A DNA stretch of 64,000 bases from Membranipora membranacea (GCA_914767715.1 OU612065.1:9674001-9738000), one strand, 5' to 3'; counted from the first letter of the stretch, positions 50,776 through 62,500 are shown. Numbers and translations: made by a program. Notes: a model not told the origin generated them from the letters alone.

Positions 50776-51342
50776 CTAGTTTGCAATATATAATCTATGC
50801 TCTACGTTTCTTGGCAAGTCGGAAAGTAATCCATGCAGCTTGACATATCTTGTGTCTCTCAGAGGGTTTGATGTCCTTCTGGATTTACGTTTGCCTGCCC
50901 GGCTACATACGGGTGGGAGTGGAGACAGCATGGGTTCACTTCTCCTCCTTTCCTCACAGATCACAGTGTTAGCACGAGCTACCTGCGCAGCTACCTGCGC
51001 AGTTGGAGAGAGAAGCAGTGGTACCTGGAAGTCTATCATTGTCTGAGCTTTTTGCAATGTAAGAAGTGATTTGCCATTGCTCCTCATGGACTGGTTAGGA
51101 TGTATCTGAGGAAATAATGTCATACCATGAACCTCTTCCTTCATTGCTTGATCTGTGATAAAACGCCTCTGCATCTGGGCAAAGGTGAAAGCTGATTTCC
51201 TCTCCTCTAGTGATATACATGTCACCTCCCTATCTAGCTTCTGTGCAAGAGACACATTGTCGTAGAGAAGTGCCTTGGGTAATAATGACCTCAGTTTCGT
51301 GCCATGCCTGGCAGAATTTGCTGAAGACTCAGCATTTGCCAT
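50776..51342 (-). CDS. unrecognised 188-residue protein
   Basis: One open frame with a start (MANAESSANSARHG) five bases after a good 3' splice site (GCAATATTTCAG|GAAGG, exon start 51347). The frame is also open upstream, so more coding exons are possible but none was found before UTP23. The composition is not that of random A+T-rich sequence: many Arg, Ser, Leu and Gln. A predicted helical first half includes LPKALLYDNVSLAQKLDREV and FAQMQRRFITDQAMKEE, an Ala/Val-rich segment follows (VAAQVARANTV), then a basic cluster (AGKRKSRR) that could be a nuclear signal, and a conserved-looking tail DTRYVKLHGLLSDLP. No membrane segment or signal peptide. It is tail to tail with the kinesin gene. I do not recognise the family. 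Confidence 0.6.
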   Translation of the reverse strand: MANAESSANSARHGTKLRSLLPKALLYDNVSLAQKLDREVTCISLEERKSAFTFAQMQRRFITDQAMKEEVHGMTLFPQIHPNQSMRSNGKSLLTLQKAQTMIDFQVPLLLSPTAQVAAQVARANTVICEERRRSEPMLSPLPPVCSRAGKRKSRRTSNPLRDTRYVKLHGLLSDLPRNVEHRLYIAN

Positions 51343-51347
51343 CCTTC

Positions 51348-52187
51348 CTGAAATATTGCAGAATAGTTTCAGGTTAACAGGATCAAGGTATGCGTCTGAG
51401 GTGAGGCACAATAAATTTGTAGCTGCTTGAATACTGCAAACTTAGGCCAAAGAAGTACATGATGAGCATTCCGCTTTAACTTCATTATGTAGGTTATGAC
51501 AAGCTGAGCAGTAGTAACTTACCTATTTTATGTAGGGATGACTATTCAGCATGGCAGTCGTGATGGTGTGTCTAAGGATATTCAAGTTCGTGTCAGAGAA
51601 AAAAATAATTAATAACTGGAATTAAACCTATCAAGAAGCATTTTAATCCTGTACAACATTTATAATTAATAGAGCAAACTGTAGGACTCTAAGTGCTTAC
51701 TGGTACGCATATAATGATTTTTCTTTAATGCTCTGTTGTTATGTTTATTTTGCATTTATTTCAACACCATCAGTAAAGCTATAAAAACAAATATTAAGAA
51801 GTCTATACAATAATAATACATTATTAGACAAGGTAAACACCGCCTGTTTGTTTTTCCCTCGGTCTCCATAGATTGCTGAGCAGGCAGCCCAAACGGTACA
51901 GAGAAAAACAAATCTGTTCGGATTGTTCTGTATTTAAACAGCAAATAGCAACAACATGGTGAAAAGCCTAGAAGCTAAAAAATTCACCCCTATCAATGAC
52001 TCAATTGTGTGAAACTCTCACTGCACAGTGGAAGCTTACTTGCTGCCCGTATGTAACCTGATTGCTAATCAAATAACATCAAAGTACCTCTTAACAAACA
52101 GGCATGCTTTAGTCAGAGACCAGTTGGGCCTTGGTCCTTCTAAGGAGTTAAAGACTCCTTGGTCCTTCCTGCCGAAAACCTTGTACG
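51348..52187. other. gap between two minus-strand genes
   Basis: It should contain the UTP23 3' UTR and the 5' leader of the 188-residue gene. It holds one AAGGAGT-family hairpin (52142-52160), otherwise nothing recognised. Confidence 0.4.
52142..52160. repeat. AAGGAGT-family hairpin
   Basis: AAGGAGT (52142-52148) and ACTCCTT (52154-52160) pair around TAAAG. It is followed by GGTCC, which also occurs just before it (GGTCCTTC), 28 bp from the UTP23 stop codon, so it should be in the UTP23 3' UTR. Confidence 0.5.
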
Positions 52188-54948
52188 TCAATGTGAACCT
52201 CGGGCATTAGATGTAACATTTTTTATCAGCGTCATGAGATCTTCTGTGTTACCATGCACATTGCCCCGCTTCCTTTTTCTTGATTTTTTACCCTCTGGAT
52301 TATTTGATTGCGTTTGAGTCTTTTTCTTCTTCTTGCACGATAGAGAATTAGGCTCTTTAGGACCTTTCCTCTTCTTTTTTGTTGATTCTTCAACCTCTTC
52401 ATCCCCTCTGGCACGTTTTATTCCAGCTATTTGTTTCTTCGAATGTTCAGGCAGGGCCCGTTTGGCTACTTGTTTTTTGGCCATTTCCTTACATTTATCT
52501 GATGGAGGCTCTAAGTGGGGTACTCGAGATTTCAAATTAAAAAGAGGAACACCACCGTGCTGTCTGGCAAGTTGTCGTAACTCCTGATCCTGAAAGTAGT
52601 TAGAATTAGGTATATGAACAGCAGCTTATATTAGTCACAGAAATTCAATGCTAAGTTCTACACTGAATATGACTTTGCTGACCACTTGTGTGGGTAGCCA
52701 AACGCACATATAATAAAATGATTTGTTGAGATTACGCATCAGATGAGTTTTTAAGTCTATCATGGCTTTTATTGCTTCGATGTCATTGCAGTTGTAAGGA
52801 AAGGGAAGATAACTCACAATAGAGAGAAGAGAAAGGCCAAGTAAACTCTGCATGCATTGCTATTACCGGATAGCATTTCCATGGTCAAGCAGGTTCAAGT
52901 TTCAAATGTTCACAAGGAATCTAATTCTTACTATTGTGACCCTCACAAGCTGACACCACCAAAGCTCATATATTACCTGAGTTCCGATGCAGAACTTATT
53001 TCTATCTTCCTCCCCTGTATTATTTTTATATTTTGATGAAAAGCAGTCTTTCACATTGCCTCCCAGAGGATGGTGACATGGCAAAACTGGAAACTGTTTC
53101 AGTATCGTAAGCGATGTACCTCTACTCACACCTATAAAACAGTAAAATATTGAGAGAAACATGACTTATCCTATATATATATATATATATATCATATTGG
53201 GGGAAGGGGATAGATATGATCATCTGGGTGAGGACCTGGGTGTGGGTACATCTGACAATAATTTTTATGCATACTGATACGACCAGATTGCCAAAGAAAG
53301 ATGAATGATGGCGATAATTTTGGTAACAAGTTAGTTTAGTGCTGAAGCTTGGGTATCAGGTTATCAGAATCTTGACACCACCTAGGAGTATTCTGGAAAC
53401 TAGGAGTTTTGTGTTAGAGAGGCCTTAGTAACCCTCTTGGTTGAACTTACACTGGAACAAAATATTAACCACATCATTATTGTCCAGTTCTTATATCTTA
53501 ACTTTACATAACAACGAATAAACAATGTAGTATATTGAGATGATTTTACAGCTTAAATTCAAGTTGAAAAATAGTAACGGTATGCCTAAAGATGTCTCTT
53601 TCAAATCCCCGTGCAACGGGATACTGTTATGTTATGTTTTAGGAATATTTTACATATACCAGAGCTAATATATCAAAAAGCCTTTGCGCTGGTCGAGGCG
53701 TGATCGATATAATTACCTCAAAAATACCACGGTCCATAAACTAATGTCAAAATAGGACTTGTGGACAGGGGAAGCTTAGGACTGGGTAAATTTTGCATGT
53801 ACCACTTTCATGATAAATGATAAGTCACGGTGATCATAAATAAAGGGTTGGAGGGATACCATATAAATATATATATATGTGTGTGTTTGGCTTGTGAGAA
53901 GAAGAAGAGAGGGTGGTTCCCAAGTTTGTGGATCATGTTGTTGTGCCTACATGCATGGGCCCCTGGGACTTACATGTCTTTACTTTGCCAATGTCCACTA
54001 TCAACCACCCAAAAAACACCAAACAGGGTAAGACACAAAAAAATATTTGTTACAACCTACCTTGAAATCTCTCACACTAACTCACTCCTCCTTCCTCTTT
54101 CATTTGCTTCAGGTTTGAAGTTTCTAGCACAAACAGAGCTGACTTTATGGACCAGAGAAAAAAATTGTTTCTACAAAATTCACAAAATCTGAGTAGGCTG
54201 AAATGGCTGCATGAGCATTGACATCCCCACATGATTATTATACTTTTTTTTTTATTTCACTAAATTGGTTTTTTTACACTCATAGGCCTATATGAGTTCT
54301 AAATTATATTAATTAATTTTTAAGCTTCTAATAAACTATGAGAAATCATATATGAGTGTAAAAAGAACCGATTTAGTGAAAAAAAAGTAAAAAAGTACAA
54401 TAATCATGTGGGGATGTCAATACTCATGCAGCCATTTCAGCCTTCTCAGATTTTGTGAATTTTGTAGAAAAATTTTTTTTCTCTGGTCCATAAAGTCAGC
54501 TCTGTTTGTGCTAGAAACTTCAAACCTGAAGCAAATGAAAGAGGAAGGAGGAGTGAGTTAGTGTGAGAGATTTCAAGGTGGGTTGTAACAAATATTTTTT
54601 TGTGTCTTACCCTGTTTGGTGTTTTTTTTTGGGTGGTTGATAGTGTGGACATTGGCAAAGTAAAGACATGTAAGTCCCAGGGGCCCATGCCTACATGTGT
54701 CAACAACATCAGCACTTACCAAATCTTGCCTGTAGGCCTTCTACTTCTGATATAGCACACTGGGTTGTGTAGATTTTCACATCAGCTTGAAAGAGTTTTG
54801 GTATCTGTTCAGCCAAATTAATGTGGTTTGAGTAGGCTGTGTTACAAACAGTTCCATCTACTAATAGTCTGTAAGGAGCTGTAATATCAAAATGGAGCTT
54901 GAAAAATAAAAGAGTCTTCTGTGCATTCCGTAATCTACGATTCTTCAT
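52188..54948 (-). CDS. UTP23: rRNA-processing protein UTP23
   Basis: Three exons, 54720-54948, 52977-53131 and 52188-52589, giving 261 residues (human 249). It is a PIN-like-domain component of the small-subunit processome, needed for early 18S rRNA maturation in the nucleolus and for release of the snR30/U17 snoRNA. The start MKNRRLRNAQKTLLFF fits the family N-terminus; an in-frame ATG 13 codons upstream was not used. PIN-like landmarks are LVDGT (Asp31), TTQC (61-64), SEVEGL (68-72) and GTQDQELR (126-133). The C-terminus is Lys/Arg-rich with SLSCKKKKK, matching the NPLSCLKKKKK box. The CxxxxxCPH zinc-binding region of the human protein is only partly kept (PCHH at 94-97). Intron 1 contains a 775 bp palindrome. 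It is head to head with SMIM15. Confidence 0.92.
53172..53191. repeat. AT dinucleotide microsatellite in UTP23 intron 1
   Basis: About ten TA units. Confidence 0.7.
53935..54709. mobile_element. long near-perfect palindrome (foldback element) in UTP23 intron 1
   Basis: Two arms of about 350 bp (53935-54285 and 54351-54709) are inverse complements with only scattered mismatches and small indels, around a loop of about 65 bp. Shared blocks, in order from the outside: ATGTTGTTG, CATGGGCCCCTGGGACTTAC, TTTACTTTGCCAATGTCCA, AACAGGGTAAGACACAAAAA, AACTCACTCCTCCTTCCTC, TTGAAGTTTCTAGCACAAAC, GACATCCCCACATGATTATT. The arms have no coding capacity and no reverse transcriptase or transposase. The right arm ends 5 bp before the splice donor at 54714-54719. 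The similarity of the arms implies a recent origin or gene conversion. Confidence 0.85.
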
Positions 54949-55367
54949 TCTCTGTTGTGAGCAATACTGTCCCAGGCAAACCAGCAACTTGTTTTAATCT
55001 TCAAACTGACCCTCTGGAAAATCCCTAACTAAGTTACAAGTATACACTCTCTCTCAGATTTTTGCTCTCCAATTCAAAGGAAATCAGCTAATGGTGTGTT
55101 CATTCTGGCGATACCATTCTATCAGACATCAAATCAGCGAACCAAATTATCACCTTATTATTATTTGGCGATTTGTTTACTTCCTGCCAAGAAAAAAACT
55201 GATCAAAACAAGAGCAAGAGGAAAGATTAAAGTTGTAGTAAATCACAAACCAAGTGCAATAAACACCACAAATTTCCTGGCAGTCTGGGTGAAAAAGAGC
55301 CATAGGACTTCAGCCAAACTTTTTCTTTGAAACAGAAATTTAAATAACCTACTCAAAGGACCTCAGT
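54949..55367. promoter_or_regulatory. shared intergenic promoter region of UTP23 and SMIM15
   Basis: Only 419 bp separate the two divergent start codons, so both promoters must overlap here unless leaders are spliced from elsewhere. No TATA box stands out. Confidence 0.5.
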
Positions 55368-56273
55368 ATGGATTATTTGACTGTAAGTATCTTCCACCTG
55401 AACTTTTACAAGTTATTAGGCAAAATGACTCCTATTTTATGGCCTATACAGTCAATAGGTAGCAATTTAAAGTTTGCAATTAGGCTCTCTATAGGTTTCA
55501 TCACTAGATTAATGTGCCTTCAGTGTCAACTGGGCTGATCATCTACTCTGTCCACTGTGGCAAATGCCACACCACAGGTAGGTTGACTCAAGGAGTAAAA
55601 AACTCCTTCCTTGGTTGACTTCTTGGCATGTCTTGCATGTGTTCCCATTCCCGTGCCTTGCAAGTAAGTGCTTTGTCTATGCAAGGAGTCAGAGTTAGTG
55701 CCTCTAACTCCTTGGTCTATGTCTAGTATCAATCGTTACTAGGTTGGAGATGGTTGATATTAGACACAAACCAAGTACATTCCATTCATAGTTCTCACAG
55801 CAGGTTGGCACATTAGCCTGAATCTCTTTACAAAAGGTCTTATGGTGGCCTACTTAAAAATTTTCTCCAAAAATAAGATTCAAGATTTTCTCCGGCTGCT
55901 TGTCTGCCAGTGGTGACCTACAAATATAAGCTTCCTAGTACCTTTTGCTCAAATTATGTATGTATATACATATCTTAGCCCAACCAACTAGTTGTATTAT
56001 CAATCATCATTATAATAGGCGTGCTGTTCATTTTTCTTGTAGATTGACAAAGAATTTTGGCGAGAGCGTGTGTTTGATCTCGTGAAATATGCAGCATTGA
56101 ACCCATATGAATTCATATTTTATGTGGTAGCACTCTTGTCGCCATTCTTTCTTGCTAGCGCCATACTCTCATACAAACTAGCTCAACAGATAGAGGCAAA
56201 AGAGAAGGCTCAAAAACGAGAAGAGAGGAGGAAGAAAAATATACAAAAAGCTAAGGCAACCAAAGCAGACTGA
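55368..56273 (+). CDS. SMIM15: small integral membrane protein 15
   Basis: Two exons, 55368-55382 (only five codons, MDYLT) and 56043-56273, giving 81 residues (human 74). One hydrophobic segment at about residues 24-44 (EFIFYVVALLSPFFLASAIL) is followed by a charged helix KLAQQIEAKEKAQKREERRK and a Lys-rich end. This matches the family pattern NPYxF ... ALxPLFLASAxLSWKLA.xIEAxEKxQKK. It is a conserved single-pass protein of unknown function, probably in an internal membrane. The start is the first ATG after CCTCAG and before the donor GTAAGT. Confidence 0.9.
55590..55608. repeat. AAGGAGT-family hairpin in SMIM15 intron
   Basis: AAGGAGT and ACTCCTT around AAAAA, followed by CCTTGG. Confidence 0.5.
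55682..55713. repeat. AAGGAGT-family hairpin in SMIM15 intron, longer copy
   Basis: CAAGGAGT ... AGAG, loop, TCT ... ACTCCTTG: the outer 8 bp arms are perfect and the inner part partly pairs. It lies 74 bp from the preceding copy; the two could be one larger element. Confidence 0.5.
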
Positions 56274-56504
56274 TTCAACAATAGTGCATAACTCAATTCC
56301 ATAGGAACATCTCTTTTCATTGTTCATATATCTTGTATTACTGTGAAAATAATTTAATACAACGGTTTGAAGCAGACATCAAAACTACATTATAATAGTG
56401 GCAGTTGTATTTATAGACAGAGGTCATTGGACGGATATTGTCAAAAATGTTTTGAACTGGCAATGAAGACAAAAGTGCTCAAAAATATATACAATTAAGA
56501 TGAT

Positions 56505-59500
56505 CTATGTTTGGGCAATTGGTGTCATTGAGAGAGTTTGTTTTTTGATGACTTGGGTATGAACATCCAATGCTTGCTGTTTTCTTTCTTCCTGCAGCCA
56601 ATAGAGCATTTCTGTCCTGTCCCATTTCATCTTGTCGAGATAAGGACGACCCTGAAACAATTAAAATCAGTAGTTAATAATTTTGCCCGTAAATTAACTA
56701 TAGAGGAAATACAAGTAATCATATCTGTATGTGGACTGTTGAGCCAAGTACCTACATACCTTATTTACTTTTCCACAGATGAGGTTTTGTTTGGTCATAA
56801 CTTTGATTCCACCCATATCTGTTATTATTTTAGAGGTTTAACAGTAACCTTACCTGATAGGTCATGGTGTCACTGTAAGTTTCGTTGACATACTGCACAG
56901 CTTGTTGCACTCTTTGGTGTATGTTATCCAGTTTCTAAAATTTAAAATCAATCTATTTATTAAATATGTTGTATATAAACAGACTTATGCCAATACTTAC
57001 GACTTATGAAGTTTTGATGCGCTATACGATGCTGAAAGGCTGATAACAAAGTACTGATCAAATCATCTTACCATTTGGAGCTGTGATCTAAGTTTTGACT
57101 CATTCAGTCTGGCAACAGATGAGCCCCGATACCCATGCTCAAAGAATCTGTTAGGGTCTGAAGCTAATCGCTCAAATGCTTCCAACTCAGAGATGATTTG
57201 TTCCCGTTGAATGATAAGACTAGTTGCCGCCTCCCATGCACTTATTACCTAGAGAGACAAAATTGAATACATGCATAGCTGTACATTTTTATATCAATAC
57301 GGAACCGGCGCCTCGCTAATTCTAACTATAAATATGTGGGCGAAGTACAGCCATCAGGAGTTGAGCTAAGCATGTTACCCTAAATCGGTTTGTCCAATTA
57401 TGCTATAATATACAGGCAGACCAAAATCAAAGCTACCAACACATGCAAGGATTGAAGATGCTATCACATTGTGTTCAGTAGGACTGAGATGCTAACTAGC
57501 AAGGTATAATAATGTATCGTCTTACCTCCTCCAGCGAATCTACAAATGGCTCCGAGCTGTACTTGATAGCCATATCTAGTTTGATAGTATCTGGTATGTG
57601 AAGGGAAGTCCACACTCTTTCCATCCTTTCTTGGAAGGTTGGTACATTCTTGGTTTCACCCTTCACACTGGCCTGTAAAATATATATTTTTATATTGGTG
57701 ACTTTCTGGACCATCTTTTGATCTCAAAATATTGCTTCATGTCTGACATGTTGTTGACACCCATAATGTGATAGTTATATCTGTGAGTTATGATATCTGT
57801 GGGTTATGGTATCCGGGGTTATCTGTGGGTTATGGTATCCGGGGTTATCTGGGGGTTATCTGTGGGTTGTGGTAACCGGGGTTATCTGTGGGTTATCTGT
57901 TGGCTATCTGTGGGTTATGGTATCCGGGGGGCTATCTGTGGGTTATGGTATTTACTTACAGCAGTTCCAGTCATAGTAGATCCTCTTCTTGATGTAAACC
58001 CTCTGCTGGTAGTACCGCCTGTTCTAGGAGTTATCGCTCCATACAGTGAGGCTGCACCGCCACCTGCACTTTTAACCCTATCCTTGATGATATCACCTAG
58101 TATCTTCTTCTTTGCCTGTGAGGCTGCAGCCTCTTTCTGTATAGCACTTCGGATTCTACCAATCTCCTCGTCATCTAGAGAAAAATCGTGAGTATAATAA
58201 CCCAAGCCAATGAGTATAGTGACCGCTTACATAACAATTATATAATAATGATAATGAGGTTTCCTTGTTTGAATAATGATTGATGAAAATATGCATTTGT
58301 CGGCCAGATATAGGGATGGTGTGTCAAGATGTCTTTTTCTTCTCAATTGTGGCAAACATTGTTACAAGCGCTATTATAATTTTAACAAATGAACACTAAT
58401 ACTTTCACTGGCAAAAATTTAATTAACTTTTCATCACTCTTTCGCCCAAAATAAACAGGCAAAACAATTTAGAATCCTCAATGATCAATTGAGTTTGGCG
58501 TGAAAAACCTGCACAAGTATAGAATGTGAAAGCATTAGCCCACATCGATGAACACATGTCTTCAAACTTACCTTCTACATCAGGATCTTTACCCAATCCA
58601 CCCAGTAACACGGCCTGAGCATTCCACAGACCAGGTGTAAACTCTTGTTTTTTGACTCTGAGCTCAGCGAGTTTCTTGATTCTCTCTTCCTCCAGTTCTT
58701 TGTTAAGGGCATCCATCTTAGTTGACTGATTCTCTTCATCTTGATCATCCTCCGCATCAGAGTCATAGAAATGATTTATGACTCCGAGGTAATCTGTTTC
58801 CTTTAAGGGAAAGAATAAATATGACCAACAAGAAAAACAGAATTGATCATTCTTACAGACTTTTGAACATCTCCACTCTTTATTGCCTTTGACATCAAGC
58901 AAATCAGTGTAAGACAAAGTGTAACATACTGCTCTATACTTACTTGTGTGGCTAGATATTTCATGTAGTCATCACTATTGACTGTGCCTTTCCACCACGT
59001 AAGCCAGGAGGCGTATGACCTTGACATCCTCTCTGCCACCATAGCTGGAAGGTCTGCCAAAGCAATCCCACCAATCTTTCCGTTTTGGGGATCATTGGCA
59101 AATGCTATGTTCTCTGGCGATGGGATCTACAAATCGGGTACAGGGTTAGTGTCATAAATCAAACAAATCATTAGAGTTTATTTTTCATAACAGGTAGCCA
59201 GGAGGTCGCTGCTGAAATGCTCTCCACACCCTTTGAAAAAATAAGTTCCTTATAAGGTTGTATGTATGTAGATCATTTCAATGGTGTATTATGAGATTGA
59301 ATCTTCAGTGTAGCATCCGCTTAATCAACAATCAATACAAAGATTGATCTAGAAATATTCAAAATCATCTCTCGGAGTTATCCATTCATATGTATAGGGG
59401 GCATAACCCCACTCATTTTATGACAGTTTTTTATTTTGCAGACAATCTCATCATGGCAGGAACTGTCATATGTCAAAGACTTTGGGATAAATGTTAAGAA

Positions 59501-62500
59501 AAAAATGAGAAAATTTCAATAATTTTCACAGTAGGGCATTTGTGCTATGTTCTAATACCATGTGACCAATGTGCGGGTTCGTGCACAAGCACAAATAATC
59601 AAAACCCTGGTGATTGGAGATAAATTCTGTGTTAAGTGACAGCCTCCGGTAGCAATAACAGGGCATATCTGTGTATGAAAGCAGTTTGGGAATGCCAAGA
59701 CAGAATTCTGGATAAGACAGCTGATGCATTAACTCAACCTAGTATTTCTGGGAATTCTGTATCGAACAAAAATATTGATGCATTTACTCACCAAAGGATC
59801 AAAATGCGCAGCCCCCTTGCTATCTCTTGGAGGGCTAGTAGGCCTGAAAAAAAGAGGAATAGGTATTCACAGCAAGAAGGTGCACTCTGGCTATCTTATC
59901 ATTGTAACATGTCAAATTTCACTGAGAAGAATTTAGAAAACAACCCGAAAGAAATTACATACTGTTGATAGCATTCTGTATAAATGATGTATCGATATGC
60001 TCCCTCAGTAGGAAACTGTTTACCTTGTCATTCCCAAAAATTATAATGTCATCGTATTCAGGCTTTGTATACGTGACATGTGAGTCATATCTCTTATACC
60101 TTATCCTCTATGCATAACATAAAACTTATCTCGCCGAACATAGCAATAAATAGGCTGAGCATAGGGTATGGAGTGGATGGTTGAATTCGCATTTATTATT
60201 ATCACCACTCAAAAAAATGTCGCATTATTCATTCTAAATACTAGCGCATCAAAATGCCGAAAGGAAGGATTGTTAGATAAACATAATGCTCTGTTGTGAT
60301 TGACGAGATGACAGTGCTGGAGTAGTTTAGGGAGTCTAGGGTGGGGAATGGGAGAGGGGAGGGTTCTGGAGAACATGACTTACCCTGCTCGAAAGAACTG
60401 ATAATCAGGATCCCCAAATGACCGGCAGTTAGCTCTAATCTGCATTCTACCAGCAGTGAATATTAAACTATGACAATCTGGTTTGCTGACTTGACAAGGT
60501 GACAAGGGGTTTCAAGGGAAAGGTTTGAGTGCAGAACAAAGATGAGGGAGAAAATAGGGTCATCAGTTGGTGATTGTTAGTTTTTTGGTTTCCAGTTTGC
60601 ACATCACTGCAGGGGATGCCGAAGTGAAATTGAAATATTAAGTTATTGCAAACAAGAAAAAAAAACCTCCCTCATAGTCATACCTAAAACCAATTCAAAC
60701 GGACCAATAGAATACTTGAGAAAAATGTGGTTATATTTACTCTCAAACCAATGGTAACAAATTTAAGCTATAATCATGTGGCACATTCAGCCAATTTTTT
60801 TCTCATGAATATGTTCATGTATTAGAAGGGAGTTTGGAACAGGTACAGGTTTGATAACTGCTTGAAAAGTGAGTAAGAAATGTAAGGTGAAACAGCAGTG
60901 GTTTTTTAAAGTTTGCATAAATTTGCAAGAATCTTGTTATGATGTTATAAAGGAAGTTTAAAGACGACCTGCAACCTGACACTTCTTAGGCTTAAAAAAA
61001 CCAGACCTAGGTTTAAGAAAAATTACAATAAGTTATAATGAACATGTTTGCTACACAGCTAAACTAGTTTCTACAAATTTACCCATAGCCGTGACTAGCC
61101 ATCACTGCATTCAGATCAAATCTTTCCAAAAACAAGTCTTGGTTCCTAAACCACACAACATTCAGGAAGATGTAAATCATAATGATGCATACAAGTTTAT
61201 GGTGTTGATTCTCAGACGGCGAGTCATACACCTGATTTAAACATGAAAGTAATAATAGAAATAAACAATTATTTCTGACCTAATCAGCTACAACCAATAT
61301 TGAGACCAATGACTATGTCAATAATATATTTAGGACATGCTGAATGTACATGGCATGCGATGTGATTGGAAGTATTGTATAGCACAATATATAGTTATCA
61401 CCTGCTAATAATAGGGATTACCCCTTCCATATACCGAGGTGTTGTCTCTGGGGTCTTTGAAAGAAAGGGCACACATTCCCTCCCTCGACCCGCAAAAATA
61501 AATCCGTGTCTGGGGAAGAGGATATTAGAGTAATGCAGTTTCCTCACACAAGCAGTTATGGAGAAGAGCATAGGGTAAAACACAGTCTTACGATATCTTA
61601 CAATTTTTAAATTCTTTACTGAGAGATTTATATATGGCCTTCAGTAGCAGCAGTATGATATCATAAGAATGGCTGAATTGAAAATAACTTGATAGAAGAT
61701 AAGAACTTGTTCACTTGGCTTAATTAGGAAAGCTTGAATGAGAAGGTTAGGGTTTGAAAATTAGGGTTAATTTCAGCAATGCAATAAATATTCTGCAAAT
61801 AATAGAATATAATTGTTTCAAACGATCAAGATTGAATCAACATGTAATCAGATATGAGCGAGCAGAAGCTGCAGTATTTACCCAGATTTTTCAGGTGACA
61901 TAAGGGCATTATACATATCCCGGAAAGCAAGCTGCGGATGGGCTGAGAGCCCGGGCAGTCTCTTATCATGGTAGCTGTAGGTATGACAAGTTTGTGGATC
62001 GTATGAATGTATACAGCTTATTTAGCTTATCGCAACACAACCATTGATTAGTGGGTTTACAAACTGACCATAACTGACTGAGAAAACTCAATGCATACAT
62101 GTACAGTATCAAACCACTATACAAAGGTAATGACACTAAAAGGCACACAGAGCCTCAAACTACATGTACGACAGTCACAAATGCATAGCAGATTTGAATA
62201 CATACGTTTTAGACCACCGCGCTCTCTCCTCTTTCATACCCCAGGGTGCCTCAGCCCTGACTTTTAGGCTGGGGTTTATCATTCTATCACATGTACGGCG
62301 CATAGTCAGGCTAGAGGAGGCCATCAAACCTGAGAGATCTATCCCCTCTGGTGCCTTCTCAATCAGCTCATCCTGTCAGAATAAAGACTTCGATCAGCTA
62401 CCTCAATAAAACCATATAGGTCACTTACCTGCGATTTAGGGCGTCAAATGAAGCATGTGATAATAGCATGAGAATAACCTACAAGCAAATTCATTTCGGT

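Noticed and set aside
53830-54715. Two open frames of 120 and 89 codons with the same protein end on opposite strands
   Set aside because: They are the two arms of the palindrome; the sequence has no protein similarity and the frames are by-products of inverted copies.
57790-58191. 133-codon plus-strand open frame
   Set aside because: It reads through the minisatellite and the antisense of a CCDC87 exon; the residue pattern (YLWV, GYGIRG) is the repeat translated.
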